Assembly: GCA_030684645.1 (NCBI GenBank) | Contig: JAUXUF010000046.1 | Location: 1-32,592, forward strand | Reading direction: 5' to 3' | Length of the DNA: 32,592 bases | DNA from: Bacteroidota bacterium | GTDB taxonomy: Bacteria; Bacteroidota; Bacteroidia; Bacteroidales; Prolixibacteraceae | Part shown: piece after piece, positions 16,219 through 23,786 of the stretch | Numbering within the stretch: position 1 is the stretch's first letter | Layout of the letters: every line of letters starts with the position of its first letter | Translations under genes and position numbers: made by a program | Notes under the pieces: model-generated | The model's database searches: none | Seen by the model: the letters and a program-made list of their open reading frames with translations, nothing else | What the model was told of the DNA's origin: nothing

Positions 16219-16263
16219 ACAGGGAGATTGGAGACCGGAGAAGGAAACACGGAAAATTGGCAG

Positions 16264-16299
16264 TTTTCACCACAGATTACACAGATTCGCACAGATTAA
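16264..16299. repeat. partial CACAGATTACACAGATT-type repeat
   Basis: A run of ACCACAGATT, ACACAGATT and GCACAGATT units downstream of cobU. It resembles one arm of the palindrome at the end of cobD. No matching opposite arm is visible nearby, so this copy seems incomplete. Confidence 0.5.
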
Positions 16300-16315
16300 A
16301 TCCCGTTGTTGGTTA

Positions 16316-16412
16316 ACCGCGTAGCGGTGACAGTATGGTAGAAAATAAAAACATTCCATGAAAACCGTCCGCGAGATAAAGTTCATCAAAGAACAAATCT
16401 TATTTCGGACGG
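16316..16412. repeat. composite hairpin region upstream of cobT
   Basis: It contains a short perfect hairpin, ACCGC-GTA-GCGGT (16316-16328), and a longer imperfect hairpin. The longer one has outer arms CCGTCCG (16365-16371) and CGGACGG (16406-16412), with inner pairs AGAT/ATCT and GTTC/GAAC. The second hairpin ends 23 bases before the cobT start. It could be a REP-type element, an RNA processing site or an attenuator inside the operon. Confidence 0.55.
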
Positions 16413-16435
16413 AAAAGATTTAACCATCATAAGAT

Positions 16436-17461
16436 ATGAACCCAAAAGATAAAACCATGACCCTCAAAGAACAACTACAACACAAAATCGATTTCAAGAC
16501 CAAACCGCTGGGAGCACTTGGCTTGCTCGAAGATTTGGCCTTGCAGATTGGGCACATCCAAAACACGCTGACTCCCGAACTGAAAAATCCGACCGTACTC
16601 GTTTTTGCCGGCGATCATGGATTGACCGACGAAGGCATCAGTCCTTTCCCGAAGGAAGTGACCTGGCAAATGGTGATGAATTTTGTAGCCGGAGGGGCAG
16701 CCATCAACGTGTTTTGCCGCCAGAACGGGATTAACCTGAAAGTGGTTGATGCCGGAGTAGACTTCGATTTTCCGGAAGAAGTGCCGGTGATCAATGCCAA
16801 AGTTGCCCGAGGTACCCGGAACATGCGCCACGAACCGGCCATGACTGCCGAAGAATGTGCTACAGCCATTCAAAAAGGCCGCGAACTGGTGAAGCTGGAA
16901 GCTGCCGGTGGTTGCAACATCATTGGTTTTGGTGAAATGGGCATCGGCAATACTTCGGCTTCTGCTTTACTGATGCACCGTTTCCTGAATATCCCGATTG
17001 AAGAATGCACCGGGTCAGGGACAGGTACACACGGTGAACAACTCACCCGCAAAATGCAGATTTTGAAAGAGGTTTCAGAGAAATACGATCCTAAAACGCC
17101 GGAAGAAACACTGGCGACTTTTGGAGGGTTTGAACTGGCCATGATGACCGGAGCCATGCTCGAAGCCCGCAACCAGCGCATGATCTTGCTGATCGATGGT
17201 TTTATTGCCACCGCTTCGGCATTATCGGCTATTCAGATCAATCCTGAAGTTCGCGATAATTGTGTGTTCTGCCATTCGTCGGACGAGCGCGGGCACAAAC
17301 TGATGCTCGAACACCTGAATGCAAATCCGATGCTTCAGTTAAATTTACGTTTGGGAGAAGGTACCGGAGCCGCTTTAGCCTTACCTTTGGTGCAGGCCGC
17401 GGTCAATTTCCTGAACGAAATGGCCAGTTTCGAAGCCGCTGGTGTTGTAAACAAAGAATAG
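16436..17461 (+). CDS. cobT: nicotinate-nucleotide:dimethylbenzimidazole phosphoribosyltransferase CobT
   Basis: A 341-residue enzyme that activates the lower-ligand base to alpha-ribazole phosphate. The N-terminus KTKPLGALGLLEDLALQIG, VFAGDHGLTDEGISPFPKEVTWQMV, GEMGIGNTSASA and the catalytic Glu (E308) in LGEGTGAALALPLVQAA are diagnostic. The ATG at 16436 is used; ATG 16457 would give a version 7 residues shorter and is equally plausible. The product feeds CobS, encoded downstream. The preceding hairpin region may tune its expression relative to cobU. Confidence 0.95.
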   Translation: MNPKDKTMTLKEQLQHKIDFKTKPLGALGLLEDLALQIGHIQNTLTPELKNPTVLVFAGDHGLTDEGISPFPKEVTWQMVMNFVAGGAAINVFCRQNGINLKVVDAGVDFDFPEEVPVINAKVARGTRNMRHEPAMTAEECATAIQKGRELVKLEAAGGCNIIGFGEMGIGNTSASALLMHRFLNIPIEECTGSGTGTHGEQLTRKMQILKEVSEKYDPKTPEETLATFGGFELAMMTGAMLEARNQRMILLIDGFIATASALSAIQINPEVRDNCVFCHSSDERGHKLMLEHLNANPMLQLNLRLGEGTGAALALPLVQAAVNFLNEMASFEAAGVVNKE

Positions 17462-17473
17462 AGTCAAAATTTC

Positions 17474-17547
17474 TAAACACAAAGACACGAAGTCACAAAG
17501 ATAAAATACAAAATTTAAAACTTAGTGTCTTCGTGCCTTCGTGTTTA
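17474..17547. repeat. palindromic repeat between cobT and cobS
   Basis: TAAACACAAAGACACGAAG (from 17474) is largely complementary to CTTCGTGCCTTCGTGTTTA (17529-17547), and ACACGAAG and CTTCGTG repeat inside. It belongs to the same ACAAAG/ACACGAAG style of intergenic element as the cobD-cbiB repeat. It may form a strong hairpin in the operon transcript. Confidence 0.7.
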
Positions 17548-17559
17548 ATAGATAAAACC

Positions 17560-18324
17560 ATGCGAAAACAGCTGTACATCTTCCTGAATGCCATCATGTT
17601 TTACACGCGCATTCCGGTGCCGGAAAACCTGCCGTATTCGGATGAAATGCTGAACCGCTCAACCCGGTATTTTCCTTTCATAGGCTGGATTGTGGGTGGA
17701 ATTGGGGCAGCAGTATTTTACGGCTTGCAGTTTGTTTTTCCTCCTGAACTGGCTATCCTGCTGAGTATGCTGGCAACAATTTTTATCACCGGCGCTTTCC
17801 ACGAAGACGGGTTCGCCGATTTCTGCGATGGTTTTGGCGGCGGTTACACCCGCGAACGCATCCTCACCATCATGAAAGACAGCCGGATAGGAACTTACGG
17901 AAGCATTGGCCTGGTCGGGATGCTTGCCGGTAAATTCATGAGTTTACACGCCATAGCTGCCGAAAATATTCCGGTAATATTGTTGGCCGGTCATGCTTTA
18001 AGCCGGTTGATGCCCATCCTAGTTATTTACACTTCGGAATATTCGCGCGAAGAGGCTACCAGCAAAACCAAACCCATTGGAAAAAAGGGAAAAGGTTTCG
18101 ATTTCCTGCTAGCTTTGTTCTTTGGGATTGCCCTTCTCATTTTTATTCCGTTCTCGTTCTCGCTGGCCATACTTCCGGCGATGCTGCTCACCACGTTCAT
18201 TTTTAGAAAATATATTACCCGCAAACTTGGCGGGTACACCGGCGATTGCCTGGGCGCTTTACAGCAAATTGCTGAAGTGGAATTTTATCTGGGATTTGTC
18301 ATTTTTCAAACACTTGCAGTATGA
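17560..18324 (+). CDS. cobS: adenosylcobinamide-GDP ribazoletransferase (cobalamin synthase) CobS
   Basis: A 254-residue polytopic membrane enzyme that joins GDP-cobinamide and alpha-ribazole (phosphate). MFYTRIPVP near the N-terminus, the metal-binding-type motif FHEDGFADFCDGFGGGYTRERILTIMKDSRIGTYG (split across residues about 75-110) and GGYTGDCLGALQQIAE near the C-terminus are CobS signatures. ATG 17560 is chosen because the frame continues open upstream through the repeat and into cobT, where the translation is not CobS-like. Its stop overlaps the cobC start by ATGA. Confidence 0.94.
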   Translation: MRKQLYIFLNAIMFYTRIPVPENLPYSDEMLNRSTRYFPFIGWIVGGIGAAVFYGLQFVFPPELAILLSMLATIFITGAFHEDGFADFCDGFGGGYTRERILTIMKDSRIGTYGSIGLVGMLAGKFMSLHAIAAENIPVILLAGHALSRLMPILVIYTSEYSREEATSKTKPIGKKGKGFDFLLALFFGIALLIFIPFSFSLAILPAMLLTTFIFRKYITRKLGGYTGDCLGALQQIAEVEFYLGFVIFQTLAV

Positions 18325-18866
18325 TTTTAACAGTTGTCAGACATACCTCAGTTGATGTTCCGAAAGGCACTTGCTACGGAATAACAGACGTTCCGGTGGC
18401 TCCGGATTTCAGGAATGAAATGGAGCAAGTCAGGCAAAAACTGGGGACTGAAAAATTTGACGCCGTTTTTTCAAGTCCGATGAAGCGATGTACCAAACTG
18501 GCTGCTGAACTGGCAAATAACCTGCCTGTAAAAACAGACGGTTGCTTGATCGAACTCAATTTTGGCGATTGGGAATTGACTTCCTGGGACTCCATCTTTC
18601 AATCTGCTGCCGGAAGAGCCTGGTTTGCCGATTATGCAAATACTCGCTGTCCGAACGGAGAGTCGTTTGCCGAACAGATTGAACGTACCCGTTTGTTTCT
18701 ATCCGATTTTCAGAAAGAAATCTTTGCCAAAGTGTTGGTTGTGACACATGCCGGGGTTATCCGGGCCATGATGTGCCTGCTTCAGAATAAAACGCCGGAA
18801 GAAGCATTTCAGATTCCGGTTGAAAACGGACAGGTCTTCGCGTTTAATCTTTTTAATCCTGAATAA
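18321..18866 (+). CDS. cobC: alpha-ribazole phosphatase, histidine phosphatase family (CobC)
   Basis: A 181-residue phosphoglycerate-mutase-like phosphatase, likely removing phosphate from adenosylcobalamin 5'-phosphate or alpha-ribazole phosphate. VVRHTSV at the N-terminus carries the catalytic His (H8) in an RHT version of the usual RHG motif. GTCYGITDVPV, the VFSSPMKRCTKLA block and VVTHAGVIRAMM (second His) are present. It overlaps cobS by 4 bases and the next gene by one base (TAATG), so the three are translationally coupled. The exact substrate is inferred from context. Confidence 0.88.
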   Translation: MILTVVRHTSVDVPKGTCYGITDVPVAPDFRNEMEQVRQKLGTEKFDAVFSSPMKRCTKLAAELANNLPVKTDGCLIELNFGDWELTSWDSIFQSAAGRAWFADYANTRCPNGESFAEQIERTRLFLSDFQKEIFAKVLVVTHAGVIRAMMCLLQNKTPEEAFQIPVENGQVFAFNLFNPE

Positions 18867-20341
18867 TGAAACAAAATCTTCGCCCAATCATGTTTGTCGG
18901 AACCGGTTCTGATGTGGGTAAAAGCATTATCAATGCCGGATTCTGCCGCATTTTTAAACAGGATGGTTATTCGCCGGCCCCGTTTAAGGCTCAGAACATG
19001 TCGCTCAATTCATTCGCCGGAATCGATGGACTTGAACTTGGCCGGGCTCAGGCTGTTCAGGCCGAAGCGTGCGGGATTGAGCCTTGCAGCGAAATGAACC
19101 CCATTCTGCTGAAACCAACCAGCAACCAAAATGCCCAGGTGGTTTTGAACGGAAAACCCATTGGCAACCAGTCGGCCAAGGAATATTTCCTGGGGACCGA
19201 CCGCGACGCCCTTTTTGCGGAAGTCCTGAAAGCCTACCACAAACTCGACAGTCAATATAATCCGATGGTGATTGAAGGGGCCGGAAGCATTTCGGAAATC
19301 AACCTGCGCGAAAAAGACATCGTGAATATGCGGGTTGCTCTTGCTGTAAATGCAGTTGTTATCCTGATTGCCGACATCGACCGGGGCGGTGTGTTCGGCA
19401 GCGTTTACGGAACGCTCGAATTGCTTCCCCCTGAAGAGCGGGTGCTGGTAAAAGGAATCCTGATCAACAAATTCAGGGGAGATATCGACCTGTTTACTGA
19501 AGGAAGAAAGATGATGGAACAATTGACCGGTGTGCCTGTGGTGGGAGTGGTGCCGTATTTTCGGGATATTCATATCGACGACGAAGATTCGGTGGTAATC
19601 GATCACAAATCAGGAAAAACACGCGAAGGATTGGTAAATGTGGCAGTGGTGCTGTTACGGCATATGTCGAATTTTACCGATTTTAATGTGCTGGAACGTG
19701 TGCCTGAGATCAATCTGTTTTACACTGCCAATCCTGAAGAGATTGAAAAAGCCGATGTGGTAATTATTCCGGGATCAAAGAATACGATTGCCGACCTCGA
19801 AAACCTCAGAAGATCGGGACTGGCCAAAGCCATCCTGAACAGCCACCAAAAAGGAAATGCCGTTTACGGAATTTGCGGTGGTTTTCAAATGATGGGACAG
19901 GAAATTCATGATCCGGAGCAGGTCGAAGGTTCTGTGACTTTTATGCCGGGACTGGGAATATTACCGGTTGTCACTACGCTGACAGCGGAAAAACGGACCA
20001 TTCAAAGCGCGTTCAACTTCAGGAATGAGGCAGAAAATTGCAGGGGATACGAGATTCACATGGGCGAGACCGAATTGCTTCAGGGATCGCCTTTGGCGAT
20101 TTTGAGTGATGGAACGGCAGATGGCTGTTTCCTGAACGAAAAAACCTGGGGAACTTACCTGCACGGCATTTTCGACAATGCACCGGTTATTCAGGCAATC
20201 CTGAAAAGCTGTGGTAAAGAAACCCAGCTTCAGGAATTTAACTATCAGGAATACAAAAACGGACAATACGACAAGCTGGCAGAACATATCCGGAAATGCT
20301 GTGATATGGAATATATTTATGGTATAATGAGAAAAACTTGA
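18866..20341 (+). CDS. cbiP: cobyric acid synthase CbiP/CobQ
   Basis: A 491-residue glutamine-dependent enzyme amidating adenosylcobyrinic acid a,c-diamide to cobyric acid. The ATP-binding domain begins FVGTGSDVGKS, and KAQNMSLNSF, MNPILLKPTSNQNAQVVLNGK, VIEGAGSISEINL and IADIDRGGVFGS follow. The C-terminal glutamine amidotransferase domain has IPGSKNTIADL and the catalytic Cys (C337) in YGICGGFQMMG, with the late His in TYLHGIFDN. Length is normal. A cobyric acid step in a locus without ring-forming genes suggests either salvage of early corrinoids or a corrin-ring locus elsewhere. Confidence 0.95.
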   Translation: MKQNLRPIMFVGTGSDVGKSIINAGFCRIFKQDGYSPAPFKAQNMSLNSFAGIDGLELGRAQAVQAEACGIEPCSEMNPILLKPTSNQNAQVVLNGKPIGNQSAKEYFLGTDRDALFAEVLKAYHKLDSQYNPMVIEGAGSISEINLREKDIVNMRVALAVNAVVILIADIDRGGVFGSVYGTLELLPPEERVLVKGILINKFRGDIDLFTEGRKMMEQLTGVPVVGVVPYFRDIHIDDEDSVVIDHKSGKTREGLVNVAVVLLRHMSNFTDFNVLERVPEINLFYTANPEEIEKADVVIIPGSKNTIADLENLRRSGLAKAILNSHQKGNAVYGICGGFQMMGQEIHDPEQVEGSVTFMPGLGILPVVTTLTAEKRTIQSAFNFRNEAENCRGYEIHMGETELLQGSPLAILSDGTADGCFLNEKTWGTYLHGIFDNAPVIQAILKSCGKETQLQEFNYQEYKNGQYDKLAEHIRKCCDMEYIYGIMRKT

Positions 20342-20350
20342 TAAAAATTG

Positions 20351-20407
20351 TTTCGAGTTTCGAGTTACGGGTTTCGTGTCCGTAACCTGCAACTCGTAAC
20401 CTGCAAC
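20351..20407. repeat. intergenic repeat before cobA (direct and inverted units)
   Basis: TTTCGAG occurs twice in tandem (20351-20364). GTTACGG (20364-20370) and CCGTAAC (20380-20386) form a hairpin. CGTAACCTGCAAC occurs twice (20381-20393 and 20395-20407). The element fills the cbiP-cobA gap and ends 9 bases before the cobA start. Confidence 0.7.
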
Positions 20408-20416
20408 ATAAAAATA

Positions 20417-20944
20417 ATGAAAACAGGATTAATACACATTTACACCGGCGAAGGAAAAGGGAAAACTACCGCCGCAGTTGGCCTCGCTGTTCGGGCATTG
20501 GGGCATGGCATGAAAGTTTGTTATGCCCATTTTAATAAACAGCCGGAGCTGTATGGCTACAATGAAATTCAAAGTCTGCAGAAACTGGGGGCTACCATTT
20601 TAGCTTATACCAAAGGACATTGGTCCTTTAACCAGGAAGTAACCCGGGAAAGCAGCCGGGAAGACGTGCAAAACGGATTGCTTACCCTTTCTGAATTCAT
20701 TCAGAATGAACAATCTGACCTTTTAGTTATGGATGAAATATTAATTTCGGTGCGCGATGGTGTTCTGATGGAGGATGAATTGATTAGCTTTATCGACCGA
20801 AAACCGAAACATCTGGAATTGGTAATGACTGGTCGTGGCGCTTCTGATGGACTGATTGAACGGGCTGATTATGTGAGTAATATTCAGAAGATCAAACATC
20901 CTTACGATCAACAGATTTTCAGCCGGCAGGGAATTGAGTACTAG
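20417..20944 (+). CDS. cobA: ATP:corrinoid adenosyltransferase, BtuR/CobO/CobA type
   Basis: A 175-residue enzyme that transfers the adenosyl group of ATP to cob(I)alamin or cobinamide. The P-loop HIYTGEGKGKTTAAVGLAVRA is at the N-terminus. YAHFNKQPELYGYNEI, SDLLVMDEILISVRDGVL and LVMTGRGASDGLIERADYV match the CobA family. I start it at 20417, because the open frame upstream to 20348 is only the repeat and gives no recognisable protein. Adenosylation precedes the CbiP and CbiB steps, consistent with its place in this unit. Confidence 0.93.
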   Translation: MKTGLIHIYTGEGKGKTTAAVGLAVRALGHGMKVCYAHFNKQPELYGYNEIQSLQKLGATILAYTKGHWSFNQEVTRESSREDVQNGLLTLSEFIQNEQSDLLVMDEILISVRDGVLMEDELISFIDRKPKHLELVMTGRGASDGLIERADYVSNIQKIKHPYDQQIFSRQGIEY

Positions 20945-21063
20945 GGTCAAGGCAAAAATATAAAGTTGAAAGGCAAAAGGTGAATATTAACTAAATTGAC
21001 AATGACAGACTACAAATAACCACCAAAATACCCGTTGAAAACAGAAAGTAAGAAGTTTTAAGT

Positions 21064-22086
21064 ATGCAGAAAAAATACCTTCGGTGGCTTGTTTATCTGG
21101 CCGGACTGATTGTCCTGCTAATAGCTTCCGTGTTTCTTTCCCTTTCCATAGGCGAAATGAACCTGGGAGTTTCCGACATCTTCAGGGTGCTGAGGGAAGG
21201 GAACGACAGTATGGAATATACCATTCTGAGCCAGATCCGTATTCCGCGTGTATTGCTTGGTATTGCCGTCGGTGGGGCGCTCAGCCTTTCAGGAATACTC
21301 TTGCAGGGTGTTTACCGTAATCCGCTGGTAGAGCCTTATACGCTGGGAATCTCAGGAGGAGCATCGCTGGGAGTGGCATTTGCCATTGTTTTCGGGCTGC
21401 ATCAGCTTGTCGGCTCGTTTGTGCTGCCCGTGGCCGGTTTTGCCGGATCATTCCTGATTATTTTTCTGGTGTACACCATCAGTTCACGAAGTGGCCGCAT
21501 TAATATTCAAAGCATGCTGCTCACCGGGGTAATGATCAGTTTCATCGCTTCCTCATCAATGATGCTGCTTATGGCAACCACAAGTAGCGAGAATCTGCAC
21601 GGTATCGTTTTCTGGATCATGGGTTCGCTCGACGAGCCGGATATGTCACTCATCTACATCACCCTGATCATGGCCATTGCTTCGCTGGCGGCTTCGTACC
21701 TTTTTGTACAGCCACTCAATGCCCTGCGCCTTGGCGAAGAAAAGGCGAAACACCTCGGAATAAATACCGACACCACCATTAAACTCTTGTTTTTGCTGGC
21801 TTCGCTTCTGGCAGGTGTGTGTGTGGCAGTAGCCGGGGTGATTGGTTTTGTCGGGTTGATTATCCCTCACCTGATGCGCATGCTGGTAGGTTCCGACTAC
21901 CGGATTTTGCTGGTCAGTTCATTTTTATCCGGATCCATTTTTCTTGTTTTATCAGACGTGATTGCACGCACCTTTATTTCGCCCAACGAACTTCCGATTG
22001 GTGTAATCACGGGTATTGTTGGTGGAATTGTTTTTTTACTGATGATGAGCCAGTCTTCGGTTAACTCATTAAAAAACAACGGATGA
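21064..22086 (+). CDS. btuC: cobalamin ABC transporter permease BtuC (FecCD family)
   Basis: A 340-residue inner-membrane permease with about ten transmembrane segments. Family features include IRIPRVLLGIAVGGALSLSG, LQGVYRNPLVEPYTLGISGGA, RLGEEKAKHLGI and VAGVIGFVGLIIPHLMRMLVG, the cytoplasmic loop that contacts the ATPase. FecCD permeases import siderophores, heme or cobalamin. Cobalamin is chosen because all flanking genes are corrinoid genes. About 120 bases separate it from cobA; a separate promoter is not evident. The stop overlaps the btuD start. Confidence 0.9.
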   Translation: MQKKYLRWLVYLAGLIVLLIASVFLSLSIGEMNLGVSDIFRVLREGNDSMEYTILSQIRIPRVLLGIAVGGALSLSGILLQGVYRNPLVEPYTLGISGGASLGVAFAIVFGLHQLVGSFVLPVAGFAGSFLIIFLVYTISSRSGRINIQSMLLTGVMISFIASSSMMLLMATTSSENLHGIVFWIMGSLDEPDMSLIYITLIMAIASLAASYLFVQPLNALRLGEEKAKHLGINTDTTIKLLFLLASLLAGVCVAVAGVIGFVGLIIPHLMRMLVGSDYRILLVSSFLSGSIFLVLSDVIARTFISPNELPIGVITGIVGGIVFLLMMSQSSVNSLKNNG

Positions 22087-22910
22087 TGAATCCAAGCATA
22101 TTAAATATACAAAACCTTTGCTGCGGATATCCAAAGTTTCAGTTATCCGAAATCAACATTGACATATCGAAGGGTTCGTTCGCCGGAATTATCGGACCAA
22201 ACGGATCAGGGAAAACCACGCTATTCAGGGCCATTACCGGAACATTGGGCATCAAATCAGGCCAGATATTACTGGGTGACAAAAATCTTTGGTCGCTTTC
22301 TCCACGATTAAGAGCGCAAAGTATTGCTATTGTCAGCCAGTTTATTGATGCAGGCGACATCAGCGTGGAAGATTACGTGCTGATGGGAAGAATTCCCTAC
22401 CACAGCCGGTTCAGCTTTTTCGAAAGCGAAGAAGATTTCAGTATTGCCCGGAAATACATGGAAATGACCGATACCCTGAGATTCAGGGATCAACTGATGT
22501 CGGAATTGAGTGGTGGTGAACAGCAACTCGCCGCCATTGCCCGTGCGCTGGCTCAGCAACCCGAATTGTTGCTTCTCGACGAACCTACCTCGCATCTTGA
22601 CATTACCCATCAGGTGCATATTCTCAATGTGCTTCAGCATCTGAACCAGGAAATGGGATTGTCGGTGCTGATGGTTATTCACGACCTGAACCTCGCCTCG
22701 GAATATTGTGATCGCCTAATTCTGGTTGATCAGGGGAAAATTCACGTTCAGGGCAGTCCGGAAGAAGTTCTGACTTTTCAAAATATTGAAGATGTGTACA
22801 AAACGGTGGTGGTTACACAAAACAACCCGCTCTCAGGTAAACCGGCTGTATTTTTGGCAACACGAAAAGTGTTAAAAGAGATTGAAGAGAAGCTAGCTAA
22901 ACCTCAATAA
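22083..22910 (+). CDS. btuD: cobalamin ABC transporter ATP-binding protein BtuD
   Basis: A 275-residue ABC ATPase partner of BtuC. Walker A GPNGSGKTT, the Q-loop region (SIAIVSQFI), the signature LSGGEQQ, Walker B LLLLDEPTSHLD and the switch His in VMVIHDLNLASEYCDR are all complete. It overlaps btuC by ATGA, and the tandem ATG at 22086 is an alternative start. With BtuF (6536) it completes a BtuFCD importer, whose binding-protein gene lies in the other riboswitch unit. It is the last recognisable cobalamin gene of the locus. Confidence 0.9.
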   Translation: MMNPSILNIQNLCCGYPKFQLSEINIDISKGSFAGIIGPNGSGKTTLFRAITGTLGIKSGQILLGDKNLWSLSPRLRAQSIAIVSQFIDAGDISVEDYVLMGRIPYHSRFSFFESEEDFSIARKYMEMTDTLRFRDQLMSELSGGEQQLAAIARALAQQPELLLLDEPTSHLDITHQVHILNVLQHLNQEMGLSVLMVIHDLNLASEYCDRLILVDQGKIHVQGSPEEVLTFQNIEDVYKTVVVTQNNPLSGKPAVFLATRKVLKEIEEKLAKPQ

Positions 22911-22980
22911 ATCTGACACTTTATGTCAATTCATTTTCACGAAAGCATTATCTTTACAGGAAACTTTAAACACTTTTCGT

Positions 22981-23421
22981 ATGAATCCGATGATCGATAA
23001 TTTTATCAGTTCAAAAAGAATTGCCGTCGTTGGTATTTCCCGTTCGGGCAAGAAATTTGGCAACTTCGCTTGTAAAGAATTAAAAACAAAAGGCTATGAA
23101 ATATACCCAATTCATCCTGAAGTTCAGGAAATTGACGGATTCACCTGCTATCCTGATTTGAAAAGTCTAGCCGGGAAAGTCGATGGAGTATTGATTTCTG
23201 TTCCTTCTGAAAAAGTGCCTCCGGTATTGGAAGTGGCCGCCGAAATGGAGCTGAAAAACATCTGGCTGCAGCAGGGCGCCTGGTCAAAAGAAGTACAGGA
23301 TAGCATCGACAAATTGAAATTGCCGGTTATAACAAAAAAGTGCATCCTCATGTATGCTCCGCCAGTACGCTCTTTTCACAAACTTCACCGGACAGTCAAA
23401 AGTATTTTTGGCGGAATCTGA
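22981..23421 (+). CDS. CoA-binding-domain protein (YccU-like)
   Basis: A 146-residue single-domain protein of the CoA_binding_2 (YccU) family, with a Rossmann-like fold. KRIAVVGISRSGKKFGNFACKELKTKGYEIYPIHP is the nucleotide-binding start (given here as the family block around residues 12-46), followed by DGVLISVPSEKVPPVLEVA and IWLQQGAWSKEV. It is found in many bacteria without a defined reaction. A gap of 70 bases separates it from btuD and contains TATCTTTA (about 22949), a -7-like element, so it is probably transcribed separately. No cobalamin role is evident. Confidence 0.8.
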   Translation: MNPMIDNFISSKRIAVVGISRSGKKFGNFACKELKTKGYEIYPIHPEVQEIDGFTCYPDLKSLAGKVDGVLISVPSEKVPPVLEVAAEMELKNIWLQQGAWSKEVQDSIDKLKLPVITKKCILMYAPPVRSFHKLHRTVKSIFGGI

Positions 23422-23786
23422 TTCAGCTTTTTCTCAGAGTTAAACGTCTGCGCTTTTTCTTTTGGCTCCGCGATCCTGTCATATTTTGGCTAATTTTATT
23501 GTTGGATATCCAATATCCTACAAAACCAGGTAAAAAAATCGAATCAATCAATGAGTAGGTGTGACTTTTAAGTGATCACAACTCGTCCATAACTTGTCAA
23601 AACAAGCTCAATTTGGTAGAAAATCAGATTATTAAAAATTATTGACATAATCATCTCCGGTAGTCCACCATCAATTATTTCATTACTCTTAAAGTCTCAG
23701 GATGATGAAATAGATCTCATTTTTATCTCTGCGCTTTTTTGTTATTATTGTCAAATATTATTAACTAACCAAAATCAATTTTGAAC
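23422..23786. other. 365-base gap between CoA-binding gene and S46 peptidase gene
   Basis: I see no convincing gene here. It contains a perfect 12-base palindrome, TTGGATATCCAA (23502-23513), and A/T-rich sequence before the peptidase start where a promoter should lie. No element matches TAnnTTTG well. A short open frame (23340-23558) overlaps the preceding gene and resembles nothing. Confidence 0.5.

Noticed and set aside
17260-17559. A longer N-terminus for CobS reaching back into cobT
   Set aside because: The extension lies in another frame of cobT and in the palindromic repeat. CobS homology starts at 17560.
20348-20416. A longer N-terminus for CobA
   Set aside because: It is encoded entirely by the intergenic repeat, and the family start MKTGLIHIYTGEGKGK is at 20417.
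23340-23558. Short + strand open frame of 72 codons
   Set aside because: It overlaps the end of the CoA-binding gene in another frame and has no recognisable features.
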